Program-made: the position numbers and the translations under genes | The notes under the pieces: generated by a model | The model's input: the letters and a program-made list of their open reading frames with translations, nothing else | Told to the model about the DNA's origin: nothing | Databases searched by the model: none | From: Cupriavidus necator | Lineage (GTDB): Bacteria > Pseudomonadota > Gammaproteobacteria > Burkholderiales > Burkholderiaceae | DNA length: 64,000 nt | Reading direction: 5' to 3' | Assembly (NCBI RefSeq): GCF_013141915.1 | Contig: NZ_SROX01000001.1 | Location: 310,001 to 374,000, forward strand | Part shown: positions 7,665 through 17,514 of the stretch, piece after piece | How the letters are laid out: every line of letters starts with the position of its first letter | How positions within the stretch are numbered: the stretch's first letter is position 1

Positions 7665-7679
7665 GAATCATTATCATTC
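7665..7679. promoter_or_regulatory. Fur-box-like site upstream of the first TonB receptor
   Basis: GAATCATTATCATTC (7665-7679) closely resembles the core of the Fur consensus, with the reverse strand reading GAATGATAATGATTC. It lies about 50 bp before the receptor start, consistent with iron repression. Confidence 0.6.
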
Positions 7680-7727
7680 ACGGTTTTGTTACAAACCACT
7701 AAAGCTCGCTGCGCGCCTGCTGCTGCC

Positions 7728-9953
7728 ATGCAACCCCTTCCGGCCACCTGTATCCGCTTTGCTCTTCGTCCCCGCCCTTTGTCCCTGCTGATCTGTGCCA
7801 TCGCGGGCACGATGCCGCTGATCGCCGCCGCACAGGCCCAGGCGCCGGCCGCGTCGGTGGAGGGTGGCAGCCTGGATGCTGTCGAGGTACGCGTTGACCG
7901 CATCAAGAGCGACCTGGTGAACCCGATGCGGCAAGTGACGGTGATCGAGCGCGAGGAGCTGGAGGAACTGCGCACGGGGTCCACCAACCTTGCCACCATG
8001 CTCAGCAAGGTAATTCCCGGCATGGCCGATTCCAGCCGCACCGTGACGGATTTCGGCCAGACGCTGCGCGGACGCAGCGCGCTGGTGCTGGTCGACGGTA
8101 TCCCGCTGAACACCAACCGCGACTCGGCGCGCAACCTGGCGACCATTGACCCCAGCAATATCGAGCGCATCGAAGTGTTGCGCGGCAGCAGCGCGCTCTA
8201 CGGGGCGGGCGCCAGCGGCGGCATCATTTCGATCACCACGCGCCAGGCCGGCGGGCCGCCGAGCGCGGACACCACGGTCACGCTGGGCACGCCGCTGACG
8301 CGCCTGAGCAAGGAAGGGCTGAGCGCCAACGTGCAGCAGCATTTTTCCGGCAGCCAGGGACCGATCGACTATGCCTTCCACCTGGGCGCGCAGCGCATTG
8401 GCAGCCCCTACGATGCCGAAGGCCATCGCATTGCGCCGGAGCCCAGCCAGGGTGATCTCTTTGATTCCAACGTCTACAACGTGAGCGGCAAGCTGGGCTG
8501 GCGCATTGACGGCCAGCAGCGGCTGCAGCTGAGCGTCAGCCAGTACCAGGCGAAGCAGAACACCGACTATGCCTCCGACCCGTCGGTCGCGCGCGCGCCG
8601 GCCGGCTCCACCGCCGCGCGCGCCATCCGCGGCCTGCAGCTGGAGCACCAGAACGAGCTGCGCAATACCGTGGTCAACCTGGATTACCAGCACCAGGACC
8701 TGTTCGGCAGCACGGTGTCGAGCCAGTTCTATTACCGCGACTATTTCACGCGTTTTCCGCCTTTTGATGCGCGCGCCGTGGCCACGCGCGGCGGCAATGT
8801 CGACCAGATCAGCCAGAACAGCGACGTGTTCGGCGGCCGGCTGACCATCAGCACGCCGCTGGGCCAGGCCAGGGCCACCAAGCTGCTGTGGGGCGCGGAC
8901 TACAACCAGGAGCGCAGCGACATGCCGCTGGACCTGTTCGATCCGCGCGTCTATGACAGCAGCGGGGGGCTGGTCTTCAACCGCATCGGCACGGCCACCT
9001 ATATGCCGCCGCTGACCACGCGCAGTGGCGGCATCTTCGGCCAGCTGCAGCACAAGTTCAGCGAGCAGTGGTCGGCCGAGGGCGGCTTGCGCTATGAGCG
9101 CGCCAGCGCCAGCTTCGATGATTTCGTACCGCTGTCGCAAGCGCGCGCCAGCAACCCGGCCACGGTCAAGGGCGGCACGGTCAACTATGGCGCGTGGCTG
9201 TTCAACCTCGGCGCGGCGTATGCGCCGGTCAAGGGCCAGGAGTTCTATGCGTCGTTCAGCCAGGGCTTCCAGCTGCCGGATATCGGCCTGCAGATCCGCA
9301 ACGCGCGCGCCGGCTTCGACATCAATTCGTCCAGCCTGGATCCGGTCAAGACCAACAACTACGAACTGGGCTGGCGCGGCGCGCTGGGCAATACGCTGGC
9401 GAGCGTGGCCGTGTTCTACACCACGTCCAAACTGGGCGACGTGCAGAGCTTTAACAACGGGCTGATCCTGACCCGCACCGAAGAGCGCATCGCGGGTGTG
9501 GAAGCGGCGGCGGACTACCGCTCCGATGACGAACGCTGGGGTGCGGGCGGCACCATCACCTGGATCAACGGGCGCGAACGGCCGCAAGGCAGCACCGGCT
9601 TGCAGGACATGACCGGCTACCGCATTCCGCCGCTCAAGCTCACGGCCTACCTGCAGTTCCGGCCCGTGAGCCAGTGGAGCAACCGCGTGCAGATGACCTA
9701 CTACGCCAGCCGCGACTACCGGCTCAACGGCCAGAACAGCTTCGGCCGGCGCGAGGTCACCAGCTATACCACCGTGGACCTGATCAGCCGCTATGAACTG
9801 ACGCGCAAGGACACCATCACGGTCGGCATCGAGAACCTGCTCAACCGCAACTACTACCCGCTGTACAGCCAGTTGCTGCGCAACAGCAACAATACCAGCC
9901 GGCTGCCGGCCGCGGGCATTACGCTGACGGCGATGTACCAGCACCGCTGGTAA
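7728..9953 (+). CDS. TonB-dependent outer-membrane receptor (siderophore/iron type)
   Basis: A 741-residue receptor. A signal peptide ending around IAAAQAQA is followed by a plug domain (about residues 50-170) with the marks VTVIEREELEEL, LVDGIPLNTN and IERIEVLRGSSALYGAGASGGIISI. The rest is a beta-barrel ending in a terminal aromatic strand (ALTAMYQHRW type). The ATG at 7728 was chosen over an upstream TTG because it gives a proper signal peptide. A Fur-like box lies just upstream. Import of a ferric chelate is likely, but the ligand cannot be named. It is convergent with the Bug gene. Confidence 0.92.
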   Translation: MQPLPATCIRFALRPRPLSLLICAIAGTMPLIAAAQAQAPAASVEGGSLDAVEVRVDRIKSDLVNPMRQVTVIEREELEELRTGSTNLATMLSKVIPGMADSSRTVTDFGQTLRGRSALVLVDGIPLNTNRDSARNLATIDPSNIERIEVLRGSSALYGAGASGGIISITTRQAGGPPSADTTVTLGTPLTRLSKEGLSANVQQHFSGSQGPIDYAFHLGAQRIGSPYDAEGHRIAPEPSQGDLFDSNVYNVSGKLGWRIDGQQRLQLSVSQYQAKQNTDYASDPSVARAPAGSTAARAIRGLQLEHQNELRNTVVNLDYQHQDLFGSTVSSQFYYRDYFTRFPPFDARAVATRGGNVDQISQNSDVFGGRLTISTPLGQARATKLLWGADYNQERSDMPLDLFDPRVYDSSGGLVFNRIGTATYMPPLTTRSGGIFGQLQHKFSEQWSAEGGLRYERASASFDDFVPLSQARASNPATVKGGTVNYGAWLFNLGAAYAPVKGQEFYASFSQGFQLPDIGLQIRNARAGFDINSSSLDPVKTNNYELGWRGALGNTLASVAVFYTTSKLGDVQSFNNGLILTRTEERIAGVEAAADYRSDDERWGAGGTITWINGRERPQGSTGLQDMTGYRIPPLKLTAYLQFRPVSQWSNRVQMTYYASRDYRLNGQNSFGRREVTSYTTVDLISRYELTRKDTITVGIENLLNRNYYPLYSQLLRNSNNTSRLPAAGITLTAMYQHRW

Positions 9954-10034
9954 GCGTGGCGCGCGTGGCGGGTCATTCGGCGGCGCTAGCCGCCGGCAAC
10001 CTCGCCACCGCGCCGGGGGTGGCAAGCCGCTGCC

Positions 10035-11036
10035 TTAGTCCAGTGTAATCTTCCCCGCCTTCACGATCTCCGCATAGCGCTTGGTATCGCGCTCGATCAG
10101 CTTGCGGAATTCCTCGGATGTTCCGCCCACCGGTACAAAGCCCAGCTCGGTCAGCTTCTTCGTGACTTCCGGGCTGCGCGTGGCCGCGGCGATTTCCTTT
10201 GCCATGCGCGCGACGATCGGCTGCGGCGTGCCGGCCGGTGCGAGCAGGCCGGTCCATGAACTCATGACGAAGCCGGGGAAGCCCGCTTCTTCCATGGTCG
10301 GGATATTGGGCTCGCCCGGCCAGCGTTTGGCGGAAGCGACGGCCAGCACGTTGATCTTGCCGGACTTGACGTGCGGCATCGGCACCAGCAGCGGGTCGAA
10401 CGCCACGGAGACTTCTCCGGACACCAGGGCCGGCAGGATCGGCGCGCTGCCGTTGTACGGCACGTGGGTCAGCCTGAGCTTCGATTCCATCGCCAGGCGC
10501 TCGCCGGTCAGGTGCGCGGAACTGCCGACGCCGCTGGAGCCGAAGGTCAGCGTGTCGGGATGCTTCTTGCCGTAGTCGACCAGTTCGGCCACGGTCTTGA
10601 CCGGCAGCTTCTTGCTGGCGAACAGGAACAACGGCAGTTCCGCCATTTCCGCCACGGGCACCAGGTCCGCGGGCTTGTAACTGAGTTTTGAGTACAGCGA
10701 CATGTTGGCGCTGTAGGCGGCCAGCACCGAGACAAAGGTGTAGCCGTCCGGCGCCGAGCGCGCGGCCACGCCGACACCCAGGGTGCTGTTGGCACCGGGC
10801 TTGTTCTCGATGATGATGGGCTGGCCCAGCCGTTGCGAGACCTGCTCGAACACGACCCGCGAGACCGTGTCGGTGGAACCGCCCGGGGTGTAGGGCACGA
10901 TCACCTTGATCGGCTTGGCCGGCCACGCCTCGGCGGCATGGGCAGCGGGGGCGGTGTGGGCGGCGGCCAGGCCGGTGACGGCGATGGCAATGGAACGCGC
11001 GCTGCGCGCAACGCGATGCTTGATGCTGGACTTCAA
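10035..11036 (-). CDS. Bug/TctC-type periplasmic solute-binding protein
   Basis: A 333-residue tripartite tricarboxylate transporter receptor-type protein. It has a signal peptide ending APAAHAAEAWP, then the family start KPIKVIVPYTPGGSTDTVSR and the central VPYNGSAPILPALVSGEVSVAFD. No TctA/TctB membrane subunits are nearby, which is usual for the many orphan Bug proteins of Cupriavidus, Bordetella and relatives. It lies downstream of the molybdenum hydroxylase and MipA genes in the same orientation, so its ligand may be an aromatic or carboxylic compound linked to that enzyme; this is inference. Confidence 0.93.
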   Translation of the reverse strand: MKSSIKHRVARSARSIAIAVTGLAAAHTAPAAHAAEAWPAKPIKVIVPYTPGGSTDTVSRVVFEQVSQRLGQPIIIENKPGANSTLGVGVAARSAPDGYTFVSVLAAYSANMSLYSKLSYKPADLVPVAEMAELPLFLFASKKLPVKTVAELVDYGKKHPDTLTFGSSGVGSSAHLTGERLAMESKLRLTHVPYNGSAPILPALVSGEVSVAFDPLLVPMPHVKSGKINVLAVASAKRWPGEPNIPTMEEAGFPGFVMSSWTGLLAPAGTPQPIVARMAKEIAAATRSPEVTKKLTELGFVPVGGTSEEFRKLIERDTKRYAEIVKAGKITLD

Positions 11037-11208
11037 CTACGTCTCCTTCTTTGGCATGCTTGGCAATCCCCTTGCGGGGCCTGCGGCCGGAGATCCGGCC
11101 GGCCAATTATGCGGGACGCAGTCGGCACGGTAACGCGCCGACACGGCTGAATCCCGGGCGCCGGCCATCCAATGTGCGATAGCCGAACCAGGCTGGCCGC
11201 GACGATCT

Positions 11209-12081
11209 TCAGAATTCGTAGTTGACCGACAGGTCGAACACCGCGTTGGTCCGCTTGCGCGTGATGGGGCTGTCGGCGGCGTCCCCCGCCAGCTGTGAAA
11301 CGGCCACATCCGAGCTGGCAAACCAGTGTTTGGCGAAGTACCACACCGAGGTTACGCCAAAGCCGTACGACTTGATGCCGCCGCTGGCGTGGTACTGCGG
11401 CCGTCCCGCGCGGGCCTGCGCGGCGCTGACGCCGTACCAGGCGTTCATGTAGCGCGAGTCGGCCAGCGTGACGGTGGGTCCGGCAAACCAGAAGAATCGC
11501 TCCGAACTGCCGGGCAGCGGCATGTAGGCGCCGATATCGCCGATCCACCCGTCGCTGCCGCCCAGGCTGCGGCGCGCGTCGATGCGCAGCACCAGCGGAA
11601 ATTCCTTCGAGATTGCGTATTCGGCGAACAGCTTGCCTTCCGGCGCCGGGTTGATATTGCCCATGCCATCCAGGTGCGGCGAATCTTCGTGCCCGCGCCG
11701 GCCCAGGTTGTAGGTCAGCGCGATGCCGGCGCGCCAGTTCTTGCCGCGCAGCAGGTTCACGCCCAGCCCTTCGCCGATCGACGCAAAGGCCAGGTCGCGG
11801 TAGCGGATATCGATGCTGGGGCCGCCGACCACGATGTACTCGGACGAGCCGTCGTAGCGTGGCCGCAGCATGGCGGCGGCGCCGAGCCGCACTTGCCAGA
11901 CGGGGATGTCGTCCTGAAACAGCTTCTGCAGCGGAATACCGGCGGAGAACTGCCATTCGGCCAGCGGTGCCGGCGTCTGGGCGCTGGCCAGGCGCGGCGC
12001 CAGCACGGCGCCCGCGGCCAGCAGCAGCGCGATGCGCGCGGACGGACGCTTGGGATTTCGCTCGGTCACGGCAGCCTCCAT
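11209..12081 (-). CDS. MipA/OmpV-family outer-membrane protein
   Basis: A 290-residue protein with a signal peptide (MEAAVTERNPKRPSARIALL, cleavage near ASAQT) and a run of amphipathic beta strands ending VFDLSVNYEF, typical of the MipA/OmpV family. Family features include PRYDGSSEYIVVGGPSIDIRYRD near residue 90 and GKLFAEYAIS. MipA scaffolds MltA in E. coli, but most members are porin-like or of unknown role. It is 109 bp downstream of the molybdenum subunit gene and may be co-transcribed. The start at 12081 is preferred; a GTG four codons later is possible. Confidence 0.87.
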   Translation of the reverse strand: MEAAVTERNPKRPSARIALLLAAGAVLAPRLASAQTPAPLAEWQFSAGIPLQKLFQDDIPVWQVRLGAAAMLRPRYDGSSEYIVVGGPSIDIRYRDLAFASIGEGLGVNLLRGKNWRAGIALTYNLGRRGHEDSPHLDGMGNINPAPEGKLFAEYAISKEFPLVLRIDARRSLGGSDGWIGDIGAYMPLPGSSERFFWFAGPTVTLADSRYMNAWYGVSAAQARAGRPQYHASGGIKSYGFGVTSVWYFAKHWFASSDVAVSQLAGDAADSPITRKRTNAVFDLSVNYEF

Positions 12082-12190
12082 CCCCGCATGGCGGGCAGTC
12101 AGGTTGCGGGCGCGGGGCCCGTGGCTGACATCTTTCCACTGGATGGCGGCCAGCGCAACCACCCGACGGGCCGCGCGCGGGCGCAAGGCC

Positions 12191-14392
12191 TCAGTCCAGT
12201 AGCTTGTCCAGCGTGATCGGCAAGTCCCGCACGCGCCGGCCGGTGGCGTGGTACACGGCATTGGCAATCGCCGCGGCCACGCCCACGATGCCGATTTCGC
12301 CGATGCCCTTGGTGCCCAGCGCGTTGATATGCGGATCGTCCTCGTCCACCACCGTGACCTCGATCGCGCCGACGTCGGCATTGACAGGGATGTGGTACTC
12401 GGCCAGGTTGGCGTTGGCGACGCGCCCGGTGGCCAGGTCCAGTTCGGTTTTCTCGTGCAGCGCCATGCCGATGCCCCAGACAATGCCGCCCATCAGCTGG
12501 CTGTGCGCGGTCTTGCGGTTCAGCAGCCGGCCGGCGCCGTAGCTGGCAACGACGCGGTGGACGCGGATCTCGCCCAGCTCCGGGTCGACCCGGACTTCAG
12601 CAAAGACGGCGCCGAAGGCGTGCATGGAATAAGTCTGGCGTTCCTTGCCCGGCTTGGTGCTGGCACGGGCTTCGACGGCACGGCCGCCGGCGCGGTGGAT
12701 CGGCGCGGACATGGGTTCGCGCTGCGCCGGATCCGAACGGCGTTGCAGCCAGCCATCGACGATTTCCACATCTTCCAGCGGCGCGCCGGACAGCGGCGAG
12801 GCGGTATCGGCCACGGCCAGGCGGATCAGGCGCAGCCGTGCCGCTGCGGCGGCCTGCTGCACGGCGGGCGCGACGCTGGCCACCGACTGCGAGCCGCCCG
12901 AAACCGGTGCCCCGGGGAAGGCCGTGTCGCCCAGTTCGAAGCGCACGCGCGCCGGCGGCAGGCCCAGCGCATCGGCGGCGACCTGGGTCATGACCGTATA
13001 CGTGCCCGTGCCCAGGTCCTGCGAGCCTGAGCGCACCAGGGCCGTGCCGTCGGCCAGCAGCCGCACCATCGCGCTGGCCGCGGAGCGGTAGGTCGGGTAG
13101 GTGGCGGTGGACATGCCCAGGCCCACCAGTTTGCCGTCGGCGCGCATCGAGCGTGGGGCGGGATCACGCTGTGCCCAGCCGAAGCGCTCGGCGGCGTCGC
13201 GATAGCATTCGCGCAGCGATTTGCTCGAGAAGGGCAGCTGCTTCTCCGGATCCGTATCGGCGTGGTTGCGCAGGCGCAGGGCGAGCGGATCGAGACCCAG
13301 CCGCTCGGCCAGTTCGTCGAGCGCGCATTCCAGCGCAAAGCTGCCGGTGGCTTCGCCCGGCGCGCGCATGAAGGTGGGCGTGCCGATGTTCAGTTCGACC
13401 AGCCGGTGGCGGGTCTGCACGTTGGGGCAGGCGTAGAGCCGGCGCGTGATCAGCGCGGCGGATTCCAGCCATTCTTCAACCGTGGAAGTGCACGTGATCA
13501 CGTCATGGCGGAGGGCGCGCAGCGTGCCATCCTGCGCCGCGGCAGCCACCAAGTGCTGCTCGGTCAGTGGCCGTGCGCCGACCGGGCCAAACATCTGGGT
13601 CCGTTCCACCACCAGCCTGACCGGCCGGCCGGCCTGCCGCGCCGCCATCGCGGCCAGGACCACGTGCGACCACACCGAGCCCTTGCAGCCAAAGCCGCCG
13701 CCCACGTACGGGCAGATCACGCGCACCTTGTCGGGGGCCATGCCGAACGCGGCCGCGACGGCTTTGCGCACGCCGGTGACGTATTGCGTCGCGTCGTACA
13801 GGGTGAGCTGGTCGCCGTCCCAGGCGGCGAGCGTGGCGTGCGGCTCCATCGGGTTGTGGTTCTCCATCGGTGTGGTGTACACCGCGTCGATAACGGCTGC
13901 GGCGCCGCGCAGGCCGCCGTCGGCATCGCCGCGGTGGCTGTCGCCAGCGTCGTCAGGCTTGCGGGCCCGTGCCCGACCCTGCGCAAAATCCAGCACGGCA
14001 TCGGCCGGCCGGTATTGCACGGGCAGGCAGCGGGCGGCGTCGCGGGCCTGCTCGAGCGTATCGGCCACTACCACGGCGATGGGCTGGTTGTTGTAGTGGA
14101 CCGTGGTGTCCTGCAGCAGGCTCATGATGTGGCCTGCCGTGGGGACGTCCGCGGCGGCCTTGCCGCCCTTGGGCAGGTGCGGGGCGTTGAACGGCGTCAG
14201 CACCAGCCGCACGCCGGGCATGCGTTCGCACGCGGCAGCGTCGATGGCGACGATCTCGCCGCGCGCAATGGTGCTGGTCACCATCACCGCATGGACCAGC
14301 CCCGCCAGCGTGTGGTCGGCGGTGTAGCGGGCGCGGCCGGTGACCTTCGGAATGCCGTCGACGCGGTCGAGCGGGCTGCCGGTTACGCTCAT
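12191..14392 (-). CDS. Molybdenum-cofactor subunit of a xanthine-oxidase-family dehydrogenase (PaoC-like)
   Basis: A 733-residue catalytic subunit. Landmarks in order: [17 protein letters not shown] at the N-terminus, [10 protein letters not shown], the [11 protein letters not shown]oco loop, [30 protein letters not shown], and the C-terminal GTKGIGEIG motif carrying the catalytic glutamate. The length matches the periplasmic-type PaoC or isoquinoline/aldehyde oxidoreductase branch, not the fused eukaryotic type. The start overlaps the FAD-subunit stop as ATGA. Substrate is probably an aldehyde or N-heteroaromatic; the sequence alone does not decide. No XdhC/PaoD maturation gene is seen in the window. 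Confidence 0.93.
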   Translation of the reverse strand: MSVTGSPLDRVDGIPKVTGRARYTADHTLAGLVHAVMVTSTIARGEIVAIDAAACERMPGVRLVLTPFNAPHLPKGGKAAADVPTAGHIMSLLQDTTVHYNNQPIAVVVADTLEQARDAARCLPVQYRPADAVLDFAQGRARARKPDDAGDSHRGDADGGLRGAAAVIDAVYTTPMENHNPMEPHATLAAWDGDQLTLYDATQYVTGVRKAVAAAFGMAPDKVRVICPYVGGGFGCKGSVWSHVVLAAMAARQAGRPVRLVVERTQMFGPVGARPLTEQHLVAAAAQDGTLRALRHDVITCTSTVEEWLESAALITRRLYACPNVQTRHRLVELNIGTPTFMRAPGEATGSFALECALDELAERLGLDPLALRLRNHADTDPEKQLPFSSKSLRECYRDAAERFGWAQRDPAPRSMRADGKLVGLGMSTATYPTYRSAASAMVRLLADGTALVRSGSQDLGTGTYTVMTQVAADALGLPPARVRFELGDTAFPGAPVSGGSQSVASVAPAVQQAAAAARLRLIRLAVADTASPLSGAPLEDVEIVDGWLQRRSDPAQREPMSAPIHRAGGRAVEARASTKPGKERQTYSMHAFGAVFAEVRVDPELGEIRVHRVVASYGAGRLLNRKTAHSQLMGGIVWGIGMALHEKTELDLATGRVANANLAEYHIPVNADVGAIEVTVVDEDDPHINALGTKGIGEIGIVGVAAAIANAVYHATGRRVRDLPITLDKLLD

Positions 14393-15387
14393 GGCTGGGC
14401 TCCTTGCGGGCGGCTGGCCCCTTGCAGCGCAAGGGCGACGGCACGCTGCGCCAGGCCGATCTTGAACGCGTTGTGCGCGTACGGGTGCGCGCCGTCGAGC
14501 AGCAGCCGCGCTGCCTCGGCGGTGCTGTGCGCGCTCAGCGGGCGGCCCGCCAGGGCCCGTTCTGCCGCCGGCACGCGCCACGGCTTGTGCGCCACGCCGC
14601 CCAGCGCCAGCCGGGCGCTGCGCACCAGGTTGCCATCGAGGTCGAGTGCCGCGGCGACCGAGACCAGAGCAAAGGCAAAGCTGGAGCGGTCGCGCACCTT
14701 CAGGTAGTGCGCGTGGGCGGCGTAAGGCGAGGGCGGCAGGTCGACGGCGACGATCAGCTCGCCGGGCGCCAGCATGGTGTCGCATTGCGGGGTCTCGCCG
14801 GGCAGACGGTGGAAGTCGCCGATCGGGATGTGGCGCTCGCCGGTGGTGGCGCGCACCACGATCACGGCCTCGAGCGCGGCCAGTGCCACGCACATGTCGG
14901 ACGGATGCACGGCAATGCAGTGTTCGCTCGCCCCCAGGATGGCGTGGATACGGTTGATCCCGTCGCGCGCGCCGCAGCCCGAGCCGGGCTTGCGCTTGTT
15001 GCAGGCCGGGAAGCCCAGGTCGTAGAAGTAATGGCAGCGGGTGCGCTGCAGCAGGTTGCCGCCCACCGTGGCCATATTGCGCAGTTGCCCGGAGGCGCCG
15101 GACAGCAGCGCCTGCGCCAGCAGCGGGTAGCGTTGGCGCACCAGCGCATGGTTGGCCGCATCGGTGTTGCTGACCATCGCGCCCAGGCGCAGGCCGCCAT
15201 CGGGCAGCGCCGTGACCTGGGCCAGGGGCAGCCGGCTGACATCGACCAGCAGCCGTGGCGCTTCCACGCCGGCCTTGACCAGGTCCAGCAGGTTGGTGCC
15301 GCCAGCAACATAGTGCGCGCCCGGCTGGCTCCCCAGGCGCAAGGCCTCGTCAACCGAGCCGGGCCGTTCATAAGCGAAAGGATTCAT
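14389..15387 (-). CDS. FAD-binding subunit of the molybdenum hydroxylase (PaoB-like)
   Basis: A 332-residue CO-dehydrogenase-type flavoprotein subunit. The FAD motifs [13 protein letters not shown] and TVGGNLLQ are present. After the second comes a cysteine-rich insertion [20 protein letters not shown] followed by GCGA, the loop that binds an additional [4Fe-4S] cluster in PaoB and 4-hydroxybenzoyl-CoA reductase. So electrons can pass through an extra cluster. It lies 8 bp after the iron-sulfur subunit and overlaps the molybdenum subunit by 4 bp. Confidence 0.92.
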   Translation of the reverse strand: MNPFAYERPGSVDEALRLGSQPGAHYVAGGTNLLDLVKAGVEAPRLLVDVSRLPLAQVTALPDGGLRLGAMVSNTDAANHALVRQRYPLLAQALLSGASGQLRNMATVGGNLLQRTRCHYFYDLGFPACNKRKPGSGCGARDGINRIHAILGASEHCIAVHPSDMCVALAALEAVIVVRATTGERHIPIGDFHRLPGETPQCDTMLAPGELIVAVDLPPSPYAAHAHYLKVRDRSSFAFALVSVAAALDLDGNLVRSARLALGGVAHKPWRVPAAERALAGRPLSAHSTAEAARLLLDGAHPYAHNAFKIGLAQRAVALALQGASRPQGAQP

Positions 15388-15395
15388 GGCCCGCC

Positions 15396-15968
15396 TTAGC
15401 TGCCGTCGCCCTTGCCGCAGGCTGCGCGGATCGCGGCGACGATATTGGGGTACGCGCCGCAGCGACACAGATTGCCGCTCATGCGCTCGCGGATCTCGTC
15501 GTTGCCGAGGGGCAGTGGCGCCGGGTTCAGCGGCCGCACCGCGCTGGCATGGCCGGCCCGGGCCTCGGCCAGCATGGCCACCGCTGAGCAGATCTGGCCC
15601 GGGGTGCAGAAGCCGCACTGCAGCGCGTCGTGCGCGACGAAGGCCTGCTGCATCGGGTGCAGCGTGTCGCCGCTGGCCAGGCCTTCGATGGTGGTGATCT
15701 GGCGACCTTCCTGCATCACCGCAAGCGTCAGGCAGGCGTTGATGCGGCGCCCGTCGACCAGCACCGTGCACGCGCCGCACTGGCCGCGGTCGCAGCCTTT
15801 CTTGGCGCCGGTCAGCTGCAGGATTTCGCGCAGCGCGTCAAGCAGCGTGCAGCGCGCTTCCAATTGCAGCGTGCACGGCTCGCCGTTGACGTGGAGCGTC
15901 ACCGCGCGGGCCGCTGCACCCGGCGGCGCAGTGGCGCTGCAATGGGCCGGAACGTTGTCTTCGGACAT
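15396..15968 (-). CDS. [2Fe-2S] subunit of the molybdenum hydroxylase (PaoA-like)
   Basis: A 190-residue small subunit with the plant-ferredoxin cluster motif [17 protein letters not shown] followed by NAC, and the second cluster motif CGFCTPGQ with [14 protein letters not shown]. These are the two [2Fe-2S] centres of the xanthine-oxidase family. The chosen start (MSEDN, 15968) leaves no twin-arginine signal, unlike E. coli PaoA, so the complex may be cytoplasmic. A longer start at 15998 adds ten residues and no Tat motif. First gene of the operon. Confidence 0.93.
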   Translation of the reverse strand: MSEDNVPAHCSATAPPGAAARAVTLHVNGEPCTLQLEARCTLLDALREILQLTGAKKGCDRGQCGACTVLVDGRRINACLTLAVMQEGRQITTIEGLASGDTLHPMQQAFVAHDALQCGFCTPGQICSAVAMLAEARAGHASAVRPLNPAPLPLGNDEIRERMSGNLCRCGAYPNIVAAIRAACGKGDGS

Positions 15969-16139
15969 GGGCGAGCCTTCCTGTGGGAGTACCGGCACAT
16001 CTTCAGGTGGTGCCTGGAATACCGAAAGGCTGCAAGTTCAGTGCCGGGGCCTCGCATGGGCCCTCCCCCCGCGCCCGGCACGAGCTGGCGGTGTGGCAAG
16101 CGCCAAAAACGCCACGCGGTGCTTGTAGAAATTACGCTG

Positions 16140-16173
16140 GCGCAAAAACAAGAACGGCGCCCGAAGGCGCCGT
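16140..16173 (-). terminator. Rho-independent terminator after the aminotransferase gene
   Basis: Read on the minus strand, acggcgcc (16173-16166) pairs perfectly with ggcgccgt (16161-16154) around a TTCG tetraloop, followed by TTCTTGTTTTT. It lies 39 bp beyond the aminotransferase stop. Confidence 0.82.
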
Positions 16174-16211
16174 CAGATTGATTGAAACTCCGGCCCGCTG
16201 GTGCGGGGCCG

Positions 16212-17408
16212 TCAGCCCTTCAGCACGCTGCCGATGGCCGTGGCTACGATGCCGACATTGCGCTCGTTCAGCCCCGCCACGCACATGCGGCCCGAGCGCA
16301 GCAGGTACACGCCATGCTGCTCGCGCAGGCGCTCGGCCTGGTCGGCGGTGAGGCCGGTGTAGGTGAACATGCCGCGCTGGGTCAGGTAGCGCGACAGCGC
16401 CTCGCCACTGACATGGTCGCGCAAGTTGTGGTGGATGGCCTCGCGCATGCGCGCGATGCGGCCGCACATCTGGGCCAGTTCCTGTTCCCACAGCTGGCGC
16501 AGCTCGGGCGTGGTCAGCACCTTGGCCACCACGCGCGCGCCGTGCGTGGGCGGGTTGCTGTAGTTGGCGCGTACCGCGCCGGTCAGCTGGCCCAGCACGT
16601 TCGACGCTTCGGCCGCGGTGTTGCAGAACACGCTCAGGCCGCCGCAGCGCTCACCATAGAGCGAGAAGTTCTTCGAGAACGAGTTGGCCACCAGGCAGGG
16701 CACGTCTTGCGCCACCAGTTCGCGGATGGCGAAGGCATCGTCTTCCAGGCCGGCGCCGAAGCCCTGGTAGGCCATGTCGACGAACGGCAGCAGCTGGTTG
16801 GCCTTGAGCAGCGCGATCAGCTGGCGCCACTGGTCCTGGTTCAGGTCCACGCCGGTCGGGTTATGGCAGCAGGCGTGCAGCAGCACGATGCTGCCGGCCG
16901 GGATGGCGCGCAGCGCGTCCAGCATGGCGTCGAACTTCAGGCCGCCGGTGGCCTCGTCATAGTACGGGTAGGTATTGACGGTGAAGCCGGCGCGCTCGAA
17001 CACCACGCGGTGGTTTTCCCAGCTGGGGTCGCTGATCCAGACCTGCGCCTGCGGGTAGTAGCGCTTGAGGAAATCGGCGCCCACGCGCAGCGCGCCCGAG
17101 CCGCCCAGCGTCTGCAGCGTGGCGATGCGACCGGCGGCGCGCGCCGGTGAATCTTCGCCGAACACCAGCGCCTGCACCGCGTTGCGGTAGGCCGCCAGGC
17201 CCGACATCGGCAGGTAAGGGCGCGGGCCCATGTCGGCCAGCAGCGCGGCCTCGGCCTGCGCCACGGCCTGCATCACCGGCAGGCGGCCATCGTCATCAAA
17301 GTAGATGCCGATGCTCAGGTTGACCTTGTCGGTACGCGGGTCGCGCTGGAAGTCCTCGTTGAGCGAGAGGATCGGATCGCCGGGAAAGGCCTCGATGTGT
17401 GCAAACAT
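16212..17408 (-). CDS. tyrB: Aromatic/aspartate aminotransferase, class I PLP
   Basis: A 398-residue class I aminotransferase of the AspC/TyrB branch. The PLP lysine lies in NSFSKNFSLYGERCGG, with the HACCHNPTGVDL loop and DMAYQGFG before it and the substrate-carboxylate arginine region in the C-terminal part. It converts aromatic amino acids or aspartate to 2-oxo acids with 2-oxoglutarate. Next to an aromatic permease and HPPD, its probable job is tyrosine to 4-hydroxyphenylpyruvate. AspC-type specificity is the alternative. A strong terminator follows. Confidence 0.9.
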   Translation of the reverse strand: MFAHIEAFPGDPILSLNEDFQRDPRTDKVNLSIGIYFDDDGRLPVMQAVAQAEAALLADMGPRPYLPMSGLAAYRNAVQALVFGEDSPARAAGRIATLQTLGGSGALRVGADFLKRYYPQAQVWISDPSWENHRVVFERAGFTVNTYPYYDEATGGLKFDAMLDALRAIPAGSIVLLHACCHNPTGVDLNQDQWRQLIALLKANQLLPFVDMAYQGFGAGLEDDAFAIRELVAQDVPCLVANSFSKNFSLYGERCGGLSVFCNTAAEASNVLGQLTGAVRANYSNPPTHGARVVAKVLTTPELRQLWEQELAQMCGRIARMREAIHHNLRDHVSGEALSRYLTQRGMFTYTGLTADQAERLREQHGVYLLRSGRMCVAGLNERNVGIVATAIGSVLKG

Positions 17409-17477
17409 GGGATGCGATGGAGTGGGGTCGGGGGCAGCTGCCGCGGCGCAGGGCGCCGCGCAGCCTCGATTCTAACC

Positions 17478-17506
17478 GGCGGCGCCCGCAGCCTGCAGGC
17501 GCCGCC
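17478..17506 (-). terminator. GC-rich hairpin after the permease gene, terminator-like without a U-tract
   Basis: GGCGGCGCC (17478-17486) and GGCGCCGCC (17498-17506) are perfect 9-bp arms 9 bp beyond the permease stop. No T-run follows on either strand, so it may be an attenuating or mRNA-stabilising stem between permease and aminotransferase. Confidence 0.4.
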
Positions 17507-17514
17507 GGGCCGGG

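Noticed and set aside
7689..10025. A 778-codon frame antisense to the first TonB receptor
   Set aside because: It is a mirror of an unmistakable receptor gene, with no domain and shadow-type composition.
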